Part shown: piece by piece, positions 50,927-58,467 of the stretch | Numbering within the stretch: the first letter of the stretch is position 1 | Layout of the letters: each line of letters starts with the position of its first letter | From: UBA7398 sp964632545 | GTDB lineage: Bacteria > Actinomycetota > Actinomycetes > Nanopelagicales > Nanopelagicaceae | Direction: 5' to 3' | Assembly: GCA_964632545.1 (NCBI GenBank) | Contig: CAZWBQ010000003.1 | Location: 1 to 64,000 of the forward strand | Length of the DNA stretch: 64,000 bases | Notes under the pieces: generated by a model | Seen by the model: the letters and a program-made list of their open reading frames with translations, nothing else | Told to the model about the DNA's origin: nothing | The model's database searches: none | Position numbers and translations under genes: made by a program

Positions 50927-51772
50927 TTAAAGGCGACTTGCGTGAATATCTGTAACTAAAATTCCTCGAGCCCCCGCTTCATAAAGTTCGTCCATAACTA
51001 GATGAATATTTTTTCTTAACACCATCGCCCGCACAGCGGACCAGCCATTCTTTTGTAGAGGCGAAACCGTTGGCGACTCGATACCTGGAGTAATTGCGCA
51101 GGCAGCCTCCAAATTAGCACTTTCGACATCGTAATCGACCAAAACATATTGTCTAGCGATAACAACTCCCGATAATCGGCGAATTAAAGTTTCAATTTGC
51201 TGGGACCTAATTGCGCCAACTCGTTCAATTAGAATTGCTTCACTTTGTAAAATCGGTTTACCAAAAACTTTAAGTCCTGCTTGCTTTAAAGTACCGCCAG
51301 TTGAAACCACATCAGCTATTACATCAGCTACGCCAAGGCGAATTGAACTTTCCACTGCACCGTCAAGTTTAACTATGGTCGCATTAATCCCAGTTCTTTT
51401 TAAATAAGACGAAACAATTCCAGGATAGGCAGTTGCTATCCGTTTGCCTGAAATTGCTGACTCATCATTAATATCTATTTCTGCTGCAAATCTAAAAGTA
51501 CTCTTGCCAAAATCCAAACCGATGATCTCTGCTGCGTTCGCTGCAGAATCTATCAACAAATCCTTGCCAGTGATACCAATTTGTAATTCACCGGAGCCTA
51601 CATATACCGCAATATCTCGAGGTCGTAAATAATAGAATTCCACATCATTTTCTGGATCAATGAAAACCAAATCTCTTGCGTCATTACGTTGTCGATAACC
51701 TGCCTCCCGCAAAATTGCAATAGCAGCATCTGACAACGAACCCTTATTTGGTAACGCTATTTTCAATGTCAT
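50927..51772 (-). CDS. hisG: ATP phosphoribosyltransferase, long form
   Basis: First, feedback-controlled step of histidine synthesis. 281-residue long form: catalytic part KIALPNKGSLSDAAIAILREAGY, LQIGITGKDLLIDS and the PRPP-binding DVIADVVSTGGTLKQAGL, then the C-terminal ACT-like regulatory domain (NGWSAVRAMVLRKNIHLVMDEL). It follows hisE by 21 bp, the same pair as Rv2121c-Rv2122c. The other his genes are not in the window. Confidence 0.96.
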   Translation of the reverse strand: MTLKIALPNKGSLSDAAIAILREAGYRQRNDARDLVFIDPENDVEFYYLRPRDIAVYVGSGELQIGITGKDLLIDSAANAAEIIGLDFGKSTFRFAAEIDINDESAISGKRIATAYPGIVSSYLKRTGINATIVKLDGAVESSIRLGVADVIADVVSTGGTLKQAGLKVFGKPILQSEAILIERVGAIRSQQIETLIRRLSGVVIARQYVLVDYDVESANLEAACAITPGIESPTVSPLQKNGWSAVRAMVLRKNIHLVMDELYEAGARGILVTDIHASRL

Positions 51773-51793
51773 GGAATTTAATTCTCCACGCTC

Positions 51794-52057
51794 TTATAGA
51801 TTCGCATAAATCTCATCTAACGAAATCCCACGAGCAATCATCAACACTTGCAAATGGTAAAGAAGCTGACTTATCTCCAACGCCAAGGCTTTATTTGTCT
51901 CGTGCTCAGCCGCTAACCAAACTTCGCCAGCTTCCTCAATTATTTTCTTGCCGATTGCATGTATCCCAGAATCTAATTCAGAAATAGTATTTGAATTCTC
52001 TGGACGGTTGACCGCAATTTGGTTCAATTCCGCCCAGAGAGTTTCAAAGTTCTTCAT
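51794..52057 (-). CDS. hisE: Phosphoribosyl-ATP pyrophosphohydrolase
   Basis: Second step of histidine synthesis, the stand-alone 87-residue HisE of the MazG-like all-alpha superfamily. Shows IGKKIIEEAGEVWLAAEHE with the E-E-x2-E metal motif, and ISQLLYHLQVLMIARGISLDEI. A TAAAAT box lies 6 nt before the ATG inside the 12-bp gap after ribM, so hisE-hisG likely has its own leaderless promoter. Confidence 0.95.
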   Translation of the reverse strand: MKNFETLWAELNQIAVNRPENSNTISELDSGIHAIGKKIIEEAGEVWLAAEHETNKALALEISQLLYHLQVLMIARGISLDEIYANL

Positions 52058-52063
52058 CCCGAT

Positions 52064-52069
52064 ATTTTA
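52064..52069 (-). promoter_or_regulatory. -10 box before hisE
   Basis: TAAAAT on the - strand, 6 nt before the hisE ATG and directly after the ribM stop. Confidence 0.5.
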
Positions 52070-52744
52070 CTAGAGTTGAACTCGCTCTCGCTTTGAGATT
52101 TTGAGCCAGGAAATGAACCCCCAGAGCACAAATGGCAGGTAAATTGCATAGAGAGTTCCGGTTGGGTAATAACCGTTTTTGAATGCGAACGGCACTCCGA
52201 CCAAATCTACTGCTACCCAAACCAACCAGAATTCAACATATCCACGGCTCATTCCGAAAGTAGCTAAAGCTGTTCCAGTAAAGATCCAAGTATCCACAAG
52301 AAGCCACGTTCCGCTCTCCCCTAATAATTTAAAAATCTGATATGCAAGCAGATAGAAAATTACGATTGCTGGCACCAAGAACGTTTTTTCTTTACTGGTA
52401 GTCCATCTTGGCGAAACAACTGGCTTTAAATCACCGCCAGTTTTTCGGGATGCGCTCCATCTAAACCATCCATAAATACTCACTAATATCAAAAGAAGAT
52501 TGCGTCCGGCTTGACCGTAGAAATTTGCATGCTCCTTATTATCTCCAAAAGAGAAAACTGCTCCAAGGAAAACTGTAAAAAGCAGAGCATCCCCAATAAT
52601 TCCGATTGGCCAAGCTGCCACTTTTCGACGCATTCCGAAAACTGCACTTGTTAAACCCAAAGATCCACCAATAACTTCACGCCATGCAATGGATTTGGAA
52701 CCGAAATGAATTTGCGCTTCAAATAACCATTTTAAAATCGACAT
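52070..52744 (-). CDS. ribM: Riboflavin transporter RibM (PnuC family)
   Basis: PnuC-fold vitamin transporter with about seven membrane helices. Features: ILKWLFEAQIHFGSKSIAWREVIGG start, WPIGIIGDALLFTVFLGA, the aromatic FYGQAGRNLLLILVSIYGWFRW segment and EFWLVWVAVDLVGVPFAF. The FMN riboswitch upstream identifies it as RibM (riboflavin) rather than nicotinamide-riboside PnuC. ATG at 52744 is chosen because AAGGGAG lies 5 nt upstream; a TTG at 52807 would place the riboswitch platform inside the gene. 224 residues. Energy source unknown; PnuC proteins are facilitators. Confidence 0.92.
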   Translation of the reverse strand: MSILKWLFEAQIHFGSKSIAWREVIGGSLGLTSAVFGMRRKVAAWPIGIIGDALLFTVFLGAVFSFGDNKEHANFYGQAGRNLLLILVSIYGWFRWSASRKTGGDLKPVVSPRWTTSKEKTFLVPAIVIFYLLAYQIFKLLGESGTWLLVDTWIFTGTALATFGMSRGYVEFWLVWVAVDLVGVPFAFKNGYYPTGTLYAIYLPFVLWGFISWLKISKRERVQL

Positions 52745-52747
52745 AAT

Positions 52748-52776
52748 TGCTCCCTTAAATAAGCCGAGGGAGAGCA
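52748..52776 (-). promoter_or_regulatory. Shine-Dalgarno-masking hairpin of the ribM riboswitch
   Basis: On the transcript, TGCT-(CT bulge)-CCCT pairs with AGGG-AGCA, which contains the ribM ribosome binding site. An upstream AGGG (52784-52787) can compete for the CCCT arm. This is the expected expression platform of a translational FMN riboswitch. Confidence 0.6.
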
Positions 52777-52815
52777 AACCGAGCCCTGGCAAAAAATACA
52801 TAGCCAAGTACTCCG

Positions 52816-52938
52816 CGTTTTCCTTTATCCAGACTTTAACTGTCGGTCTCGGAATTACACCAAGTCAACCGATCTATGGCTTAGATCGGGTCGCGGACTT
52901 TAACCGCCGGTTCGGATTTACACCGACCCCCGGAAACG
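52816..52938 (-). promoter_or_regulatory. FMN riboswitch (RFN element)
   Basis: Read on the - strand, the conserved RFN blocks appear in order: GGGGTCGGTGTAAATCCG, ACCGGCGGTTAAAGTCCGC, a variable stem-loop (GATCTAAGCCATAGATC), GGTGTAATTCCGAGACCG and ACAGTTAAAGTCTGGAT. P1 closes as CGTTTCC with GGAAAACG. FMN binding would switch off ribM. A TACTTT box precedes it. Confidence 0.96.
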
Positions 52939-52945
52939 TGTAACG

Positions 52946-52951
52946 AAAGTA
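52946..52951 (-). promoter_or_regulatory. -10 box of the FMN riboswitch transcript
   Basis: TACTTT on the - strand; transcription would start about 7 nt on, at the foot of P1, just after the rpe stop. Confidence 0.5.
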
Positions 52952-52959
52952 TGCCACTT

Positions 52960-53628
52960 CTAACTTATATACGCATCCTGAGCTATTGCTCGGAGTTTAT
53001 TAACCATTTCGCTTGGATCGTTGGCGCGATATACGGCGCTACCAGCAACAAATGCATCTGCTCCCGCTTGGCTGGCCATTGCAATAGTTTCTTCTGAAAC
53101 TCCGCCGTCAACTTGCAACCAAGTATCGTTAAACCCATTGCTACGCAACCAATTCCTCGCTGTTTTAACTTTAGGCATCATATCTTTCATAAAACTTTGG
53201 CCACCGAAACCAGGTTCAACTGTCATAACTAAAATCATGTCAATCAGGTTTAGATATGGTTTTATAACATCAATTGAAGTGTTCGGCTTTATCGCTAAAC
53301 CGGCTCTAGTTCCAGATTCTTTGATTTTAGAAAGCGTCGCAGCAACATGCTCAGTTGCCTCATAATGAATAGTTACGCTTACCGCATCTGTCAAAGCATA
53401 AGCTGGACCAGCGTGATCTGCTTTCTCCACCATCAGATGAACATCAATCGGCAGCACGCTTTCGTTAATGATCTTTTCCGCGCTAGCAAAATCAAAAGTA
53501 AAGTTAGGAACAAAAATATTGTCCATGATATCTAGATGAATTAGATCCGCACTCTTTGCCACCCGCATTATCTCATTAGGGAGATCATCGAAGTTAGCAT
53601 TGAGGATACTTGGACAAATACGTATCAT
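52960..53628 (-). CDS. rpe: Ribulose-phosphate 3-epimerase
   Basis: Interconverts ribulose-5-P and xylulose-5-P in the pentose phosphate pathway. TIM barrel of 222 residues: RICPSILNANFDDLPNEI, HLDIMDNIFVPNFTF (metal His/Asp), DVHLMVEKAD, MTVEPGFGGQSFM and QVDGGVSEETI. ATG overlaps the rsmB stop by 4 bp. In mycobacteria riboflavin synthesis genes follow rpe; here the FMN riboswitch and ribM do. Confidence 0.96.
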   Translation of the reverse strand: MIRICPSILNANFDDLPNEIMRVAKSADLIHLDIMDNIFVPNFTFDFASAEKIINESVLPIDVHLMVEKADHAGPAYALTDAVSVTIHYEATEHVAATLSKIKESGTRAGLAIKPNTSIDVIKPYLNLIDMILVMTVEPGFGGQSFMKDMMPKVKTARNWLRSNGFNDTWLQVDGGVSEETIAMASQAGADAFVAGSAVYRANDPSEMVNKLRAIAQDAYIS

Positions 53629-55031
53629 GAGTGGGTCACTTCACCTCTCTTCTTTTTTAATAACGCCATAAACATAGCATCAGTTCCGTGAATATGAGTC
53701 CACAATTGAAACATGCCATCGTCGAGGAGTGCAGATGTGTACCCGCCGCGCGCTACCCCTTTTGGAATTGGCGCGAGTTCAAAATCTCTATGCGTTCTTA
53801 AAAATTCCTTAACTTGGAATCTAGTTTCATTTAAATGTGGCGAGCAAGTTACATATGCGATCAAGCCATCGTCCTGCAAAATTTCAGTCGCGCTATGCAG
53901 CAACTCTTTTTGTAATTGCATTAAAGATTTAAGATCATTTATTGAACGGCGCCATCGTGTCTCCGGGCGACGTCTTAACGCTCCTAAACCCGTACATGGC
54001 GCGTCTATTAAAATTCGATCGAATTTATTCTCAGATTTAGCAAAACCCATTTTTGACAATTCCCGACCATCATGCGAAATAACTTCTCCGATTTTGATAA
54101 CCTGATTGACTAGTTCGGCTCGAGCCTCCGAAATTTCGTTTGCTACAAATACATCAGAGCTTTTGCTTAAAAGTGAGGTGAGTAATGCACTTTTCCCGCC
54201 GGGACCAGCGCACATATCCAACCAGCGCAACTTTTTTCCTGAATCAGTTGCAGTTGCATGGAATATTTCAGTTACTAACTGTGATCCATAATCTTGAACT
54301 CCAGCATTTCTACTCCTAATTGCCGAAATCAAACCAGGATTTCCATCGTAAGCGGCGGCAAAATTACTATCTGTTAACGCAACGGCACCGGAATTTTCTA
54401 AATCTGTTACTGAACAAAAATTTGGCCATGCAACCAAAGTTGGTTGCGCTGGTAGATTATTCGCAAGCAATAAATCTGAGACATTTTTGTAATCTTTAAG
54501 ATGATCCAAATATGCTGAAACAATCCATTCAGGGTGTGAAAATTCAGTAGCTAAGAATGAAATTTTATCTTCCACATCGTCCAAATTGAACGCCACTACT
54601 TCTTGTGGTATTGAATTTGTCATATTTCGTAGTACTGCATTAACAAATGATCCGCTAGATTCACCAGCAACTTTTCGAGCCAATTCCACAGTCGCAGAGA
54701 CAGCGGCATGATCTGGGATTCTCATCTCATAAATTTGGTGAACACCCAAACGCAAACAAAGTAAAACCTTCGGATCTATCTGAGCCAATGCTCGTGCCGC
54801 ACTTTTAGCTATTCTGGAATCATGTTTACCCTGCATCCGTAAAGTTCCATAAACCAGTTCAGTTACAAAAGATCTATCCCTCAAATCAAGTTCGCTTTTT
54901 TCAAGTCGTTTTGGCAACAATAAATTGCTATACCCGCCTTCAAAAGTGACTTCATGCAGTGTTTCATATGCCATTAAACGCGGAAGATCCGGGTTCGGTT
55001 TAGAGTAGCTCCGACTATCAGATCTTTTCAC
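53625..55031 (-). CDS. rsmB: 16S rRNA m5C967 methyltransferase RsmB
   Basis: Fmu/Sun-type enzyme. Residues 15-150 form a NusB-like RNA-binding domain (RLMAYETLHEVTFEGGYSNLLL); the rest is the methyltransferase with LDMCAGPGGKSALL (SAM motif), RILIDAPCTGLGALRRRPETRW and the catalytic Cys in AYVTCSPHLNETRF. 468 residues. The GTG at 55031 overlaps fmt by 14 bp. The fmt-rsmB-rpe order matches Rv1406-Rv1408. Confidence 0.94.
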   Translation of the reverse strand: MKRSDSRSYSKPNPDLPRLMAYETLHEVTFEGGYSNLLLPKRLEKSELDLRDRSFVTELVYGTLRMQGKHDSRIAKSAARALAQIDPKVLLCLRLGVHQIYEMRIPDHAAVSATVELARKVAGESSGSFVNAVLRNMTNSIPQEVVAFNLDDVEDKISFLATEFSHPEWIVSAYLDHLKDYKNVSDLLLANNLPAQPTLVAWPNFCSVTDLENSGAVALTDSNFAAAYDGNPGLISAIRSRNAGVQDYGSQLVTEIFHATATDSGKKLRWLDMCAGPGGKSALLTSLLSKSSDVFVANEISEARAELVNQVIKIGEVISHDGRELSKMGFAKSENKFDRILIDAPCTGLGALRRRPETRWRRSINDLKSLMQLQKELLHSATEILQDDGLIAYVTCSPHLNETRFQVKEFLRTHRDFELAPIPKGVARGGYTSALLDDGMFQLWTHIHGTDAMFMALLKKKRGEVTHS

Positions 55032-55932
55032 AAATACTTCCGTTCGCTAATCGCGCACCGCGGAACCAGTCAGATGCTGACATTGTTCTTTTTCCTTCTG
55101 GAGTAACGATCTCTAACGCAATTGCACCTTCTGATGTACCAACATGGATCGCTTCACCAACTTGACGAATTTCACCCTCGTTATATTGGGAATTAACTCT
55201 GGAGGCTTTGTTCACCACAATTCTAGTTCCATTAATTTTTGTCCATGCGCCTGGATTGCTAGTCATCGCTCTGATCAGAGAATCCACTTCTTTACTAGTT
55301 TGTGCCCAATCAATAGCAGCATCTGATTTAGTAATTTTTGGAGCAAACGTTCCATGCCCGCTTTGCGGTTCTGGCGAGGATCCAGAAAGTAATAAATCAA
55401 TAGCTTTCAATACCGAGACGCTACCTAATACTGAAAGCTCATTTAACAACGAATCTGTTGTTGAAGATTCAGATATCGCTAGTTTCGCAGAGGTAAAGAT
55501 AGGACCTGTGTCCATGCCTTTTTCAAGTTTAAAAACCGTTACTCCAGTTTCAGCATCACCATTGATCAGCGCCCACTGCACTGGCGCAGCGCCACGCCAT
55601 CTTGGCAGTAAGGAAAAATGCAAATTGAGCCAACCTAATCTAACTTCTGCGAGTAGTGATTCCGGTATTAATTTGCCATATGCGATTGTGATCACTATAT
55701 CTGGAGAAACTTCCACAATGGTCTCTGCCAGTTCGGCAAAATCGTTTGGTTTAAATACCGATCTCCCAGTTTGATTACTCCAATTTACAAAATCATTTGG
55801 AGTAAGCGTTCTCCCTCTTCCGGCTGGAGCATCTGGCGTACTGATTAATCCCACTAATTCATATGAACTATTTTCCAACGCTTCCAAAGTAGGTATAGCC
55901 ACTAAGGAAGATGATGCAATTGCTATTCGCAA
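55018..55932 (-). CDS. fmt: Methionyl-tRNA formyltransferase
   Basis: Formylates initiator Met-tRNA. The folate-binding catalytic core GWLNLHFSLLPRWRGAAPVQWAL has Asn and His; the Asp is in EKGMDTGPIF. The C-terminal anticodon-side domain follows from about 205. 304 residues. Start is TTG at 55932, 5 bp after def, so deformylase and formyltransferase are cotranscribed as often seen. A start this far from consensus is the only oddity. Confidence 0.95.
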   Translation of the reverse strand: MRIAIASSSLVAIPTLEALENSSYELVGLISTPDAPAGRGRTLTPNDFVNWSNQTGRSVFKPNDFAELAETIVEVSPDIVITIAYGKLIPESLLAEVRLGWLNLHFSLLPRWRGAAPVQWALINGDAETGVTVFKLEKGMDTGPIFTSAKLAISESSTTDSLLNELSVLGSVSVLKAIDLLLSGSSPEPQSGHGTFAPKITKSDAAIDWAQTSKEVDSLIRAMTSNPGAWTKINGTRIVVNKASRVNSQYNEGEIRQVGEAIHVGTSEGAIALEIVTPEGKRTMSASDWFRGARLANGSICEKI

Positions 55933-55937
55933 AGTAA

Positions 55938-56498
55938 TTACAATCCCAAACCATTGGTTTGATGGGGAGATATCTTGAATTTTGGTGTAATACCGCGATC
56001 ATTGGCTGCCATAAACCACTCCGATTCGCGAATTTCGGCCATAGCTTGTTTTCGTAAATCTTTCGGAAGCCTATCGATAAAAAGGATGCCATCTAAATGA
56101 TCAGTTTCATGTTGCAATGCTCTAGCCAGCAATTCACTACCCTCAATCACAATAGGTTCACCATGCATGTTAAAACCTTTGGCAACGGCTCGTAGTGCTC
56201 TTGGAGTTTCATAACTCAATTCAGGAAAAGATAAGCACCCTTCCTCACCATCTTGTAATTCTTGGCTTAAATCTAACGAAGGATTTATCAAATGCCCAAA
56301 AGTGTCGTTAACATGCCAAACAAATACTCGCAACGGAACTCCAATTTGTGGTGCAGCGAGCCCGGCACCTGGTGCATCAATCATGGTATCCGTTAAATCC
56401 GTAACTAGAGTACGCAATTCTTTATCGAAATCTATTACAGCCGCAGCGGGTGTAGCCAGAATTGGGTCCCCGAATAATCTAATCGGTTGCAACGCCAT
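55938..56498 (-). CDS. def: Peptide deformylase
   Basis: Removes formyl from nascent N-termini. The three motifs are intact: APGAGLAAPQIG (motif 1), EEGCLSFPE (metal Cys) and LQHETDHLDGILFIDRL (H-E-x2-D-H). 186 residues, with a C-terminal extension typical of actinobacterial enzymes. A TAGAGT box lies 6 nt before the ATG, so def may start a separate leaderless def-fmt-rsmB-rpe transcript. Confidence 0.96.
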   Translation of the reverse strand: MALQPIRLFGDPILATPAAAVIDFDKELRTLVTDLTDTMIDAPGAGLAAPQIGVPLRVFVWHVNDTFGHLINPSLDLSQELQDGEEGCLSFPELSYETPRALRAVAKGFNMHGEPIVIEGSELLARALQHETDHLDGILFIDRLPKDLRKQAMAEIRESEWFMAANDRGITPKFKISPHQTNGLGL

Positions 56499-56504
56499 GA
56501 ACGT

Positions 56505-56510
56505 ACTCTA
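56505..56510 (-). promoter_or_regulatory. -10 box before def
   Basis: TAGAGT on the - strand, 6 nt before the def ATG. Confidence 0.5.
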
Positions 56511-56517
56511 TCTGAGA

Positions 56518-58461
56518 TTAAATAGTAAACGGGTCAACTTGCACGCGAAGTGGTTTCTTACCTTTAGCGCTGCGATAACGCTGCAAATCGTAAATGATTT
56601 CTCCCAATTTCGCCCCATTTGCGATCGGAACTTTCAAGATAATTTTACTATTTAATTTATCAACTTGAGATGGACCCAAAATATCGCAGGCAAAACTTTT
56701 CTCATCTTTGAACTGCTGCGCAATCTGATTGATTTCCTTACTTTCACTTTGCACTTCAATGAATCTGGAGAAAGGTGGCAGTGATAATTCCCGTCTATTC
56801 TCTAGCTCCGTTCTACTTGATTTTAAGGGGGCACTTTGCAAAATCGATTGAACTTCTGGGTGTGACTCAGGTAGTGAGAGGTAAATGTCTCCCCCTGGTT
56901 TAAGTGAGGTAAGTGCATTTAGCCATCTATATCTAGCTTCCTCTTCACTTCGCAAGAAGGGACGATTAAAAATTGATTTTCCATCTAACAACACAATTGC
57001 GCCATACCCATTGGGGGTAGCAGGCTCACTCCCTGGCGTGGCAATCACGATAACTTTCTCATCATCAATCGAGTCTTTCGACATCTTCCCGTTCGAAGAA
57101 ATAATTAATACTTTTGGAAATGCCTTACCGAACTCTTCTAAATGACGTTCGTCACCCTTTTGGTATCGGTGCAATTTCCCAGTGTTACAGTATTTACACT
57201 TCCATTCTGGATATTTTTCGTTGCAAAGCAGACACTCTGGCGTTCCTATATTTTTTCCAATTATAAGTTTGCCACCACACCGGCAGAGCGCCTGATTTTT
57301 ACATTGATTACATGTTGCCGAATTGAAATATCCGCGTTCGGCTACGACAACCAGAACCGGACCGGTACTCAATCCTTTACGAATAACTGTGAATAGATTT
57401 TTTCGGGCAAAATCGTCACTCTCGGCTGTTATTGACCATTTCCTCTCATGTGAAAATATTTTTTCCGGTGTGAAAAAAGGTAACCACTTGCTATCAACTA
57501 AACGCAGAAGTTCCAACGAGGGCGAAGCATCCAAGAACCAAAGCGAAATACTCTCAGTCGTAGAACGTAAGAGCGCTAAATCCCTGGTGTTTGCGTAGGG
57601 TGATCTACGTTCGAAATGCGAGGGATCCGATTCATTGAGAATAATCAGATTTTTTAAATTCGGTATAGGTGCAAATATTGCAGACCGATTACCAATTACT
57701 AGATTCTTTTCGCCACGCAATATTTGCAAAAATGCGGAGTATCGATCAGTTTTTGCTAGTGATGAATCAAATCTGATGAAATCTATCGCTCCAATATCAG
57801 AGAGATACTTTTCTAATCGGTTTAAATCCTTTAAATCGGGCACGATCACCAGCGTTGCACCGGTTTGAATTTTTCGTTGAATCATCTCTGTAAGTAAGAG
57901 AAAAGTATCAATAGCTGTCGGAGCTAAAATTGCGCCGTTACCCGTTCCAACTAGCGCAGCTATTTTTGCACCGTAAATGCTCTCTAAAAGCGTATTCTTT
58001 GAAGTTGCAATCTTTCTCTTGGGCGCAACATTTAAAGCCGGATTTCCGATAGTTCGCTCACAACTAGCAACTCTTGCCGGTATTGCGAACCGGATTAAAT
58101 CACTTGGATTGATGCAATATCGAGCAGCAGCCGCTTTTACAAAATTCCAAATTTTAGGTTGTAACAGAGCTTGACTAGAAATTACTGAAACAATACCTTT
58201 GATCGAAACATCTGAATCAACTCGATCACGGATATTTAAAACATACCCAGTTGTGACGGTTTTACCAAATGGTATTTTTACCAGCGAACCGACTTTGATG
58301 AACTCACGCTCTTTTTCAGAGATAGCGTAAGTGTAATTTCCATCTAAATGTAAAACGGGTGTATCAACAACAACATCAATAACTAAATCACTTTTTACTA
58401 ATGAATTGATATTTTGATTTGCCCGTTGGGATACAAGGCGAAGTGGTCGCAATTGCGCCAC
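56518..58461 (-). CDS. priA: PriA-like primosomal protein, helicase motifs lost
   Basis: Replication-restart protein N'. The N-terminal DNA-binding domain (VIDVVVDTPVLHLDGNYTYAISE) and the zinc-binding cluster (CNQC, CRCGG, CLLC, CKYC) are present. The Walker A site is gone: the family's G-x-T-G-S-G-K-T is replaced by ALVGTGNGAILAPT, and DEEH is replaced by NESDPSHF. Actinobacterial PriA proteins are known to lack helicase motifs, so this is a lineage feature, probably with a structural loading role. 647 residues. Start GTG at 58461, 6 bp after metK. Confidence 0.9.
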   Translation of the reverse strand: MAQLRPLRLVSQRANQNINSLVKSDLVIDVVVDTPVLHLDGNYTYAISEKEREFIKVGSLVKIPFGKTVTTGYVLNIRDRVDSDVSIKGIVSVISSQALLQPKIWNFVKAAAARYCINPSDLIRFAIPARVASCERTIGNPALNVAPKRKIATSKNTLLESIYGAKIAALVGTGNGAILAPTAIDTFLLLTEMIQRKIQTGATLVIVPDLKDLNRLEKYLSDIGAIDFIRFDSSLAKTDRYSAFLQILRGEKNLVIGNRSAIFAPIPNLKNLIILNESDPSHFERRSPYANTRDLALLRSTTESISLWFLDASPSLELLRLVDSKWLPFFTPEKIFSHERKWSITAESDDFARKNLFTVIRKGLSTGPVLVVVAERGYFNSATCNQCKNQALCRCGGKLIIGKNIGTPECLLCNEKYPEWKCKYCNTGKLHRYQKGDERHLEEFGKAFPKVLIISSNGKMSKDSIDDEKVIVIATPGSEPATPNGYGAIVLLDGKSIFNRPFLRSEEEARYRWLNALTSLKPGGDIYLSLPESHPEVQSILQSAPLKSSRTELENRRELSLPPFSRFIEVQSESKEINQIAQQFKDEKSFACDILGPSQVDKLNSKIILKVPIANGAKLGEIIYDLQRYRSAKGKKPLRVQVDPFTI

Positions 58462-58467
58462 AGCAAT

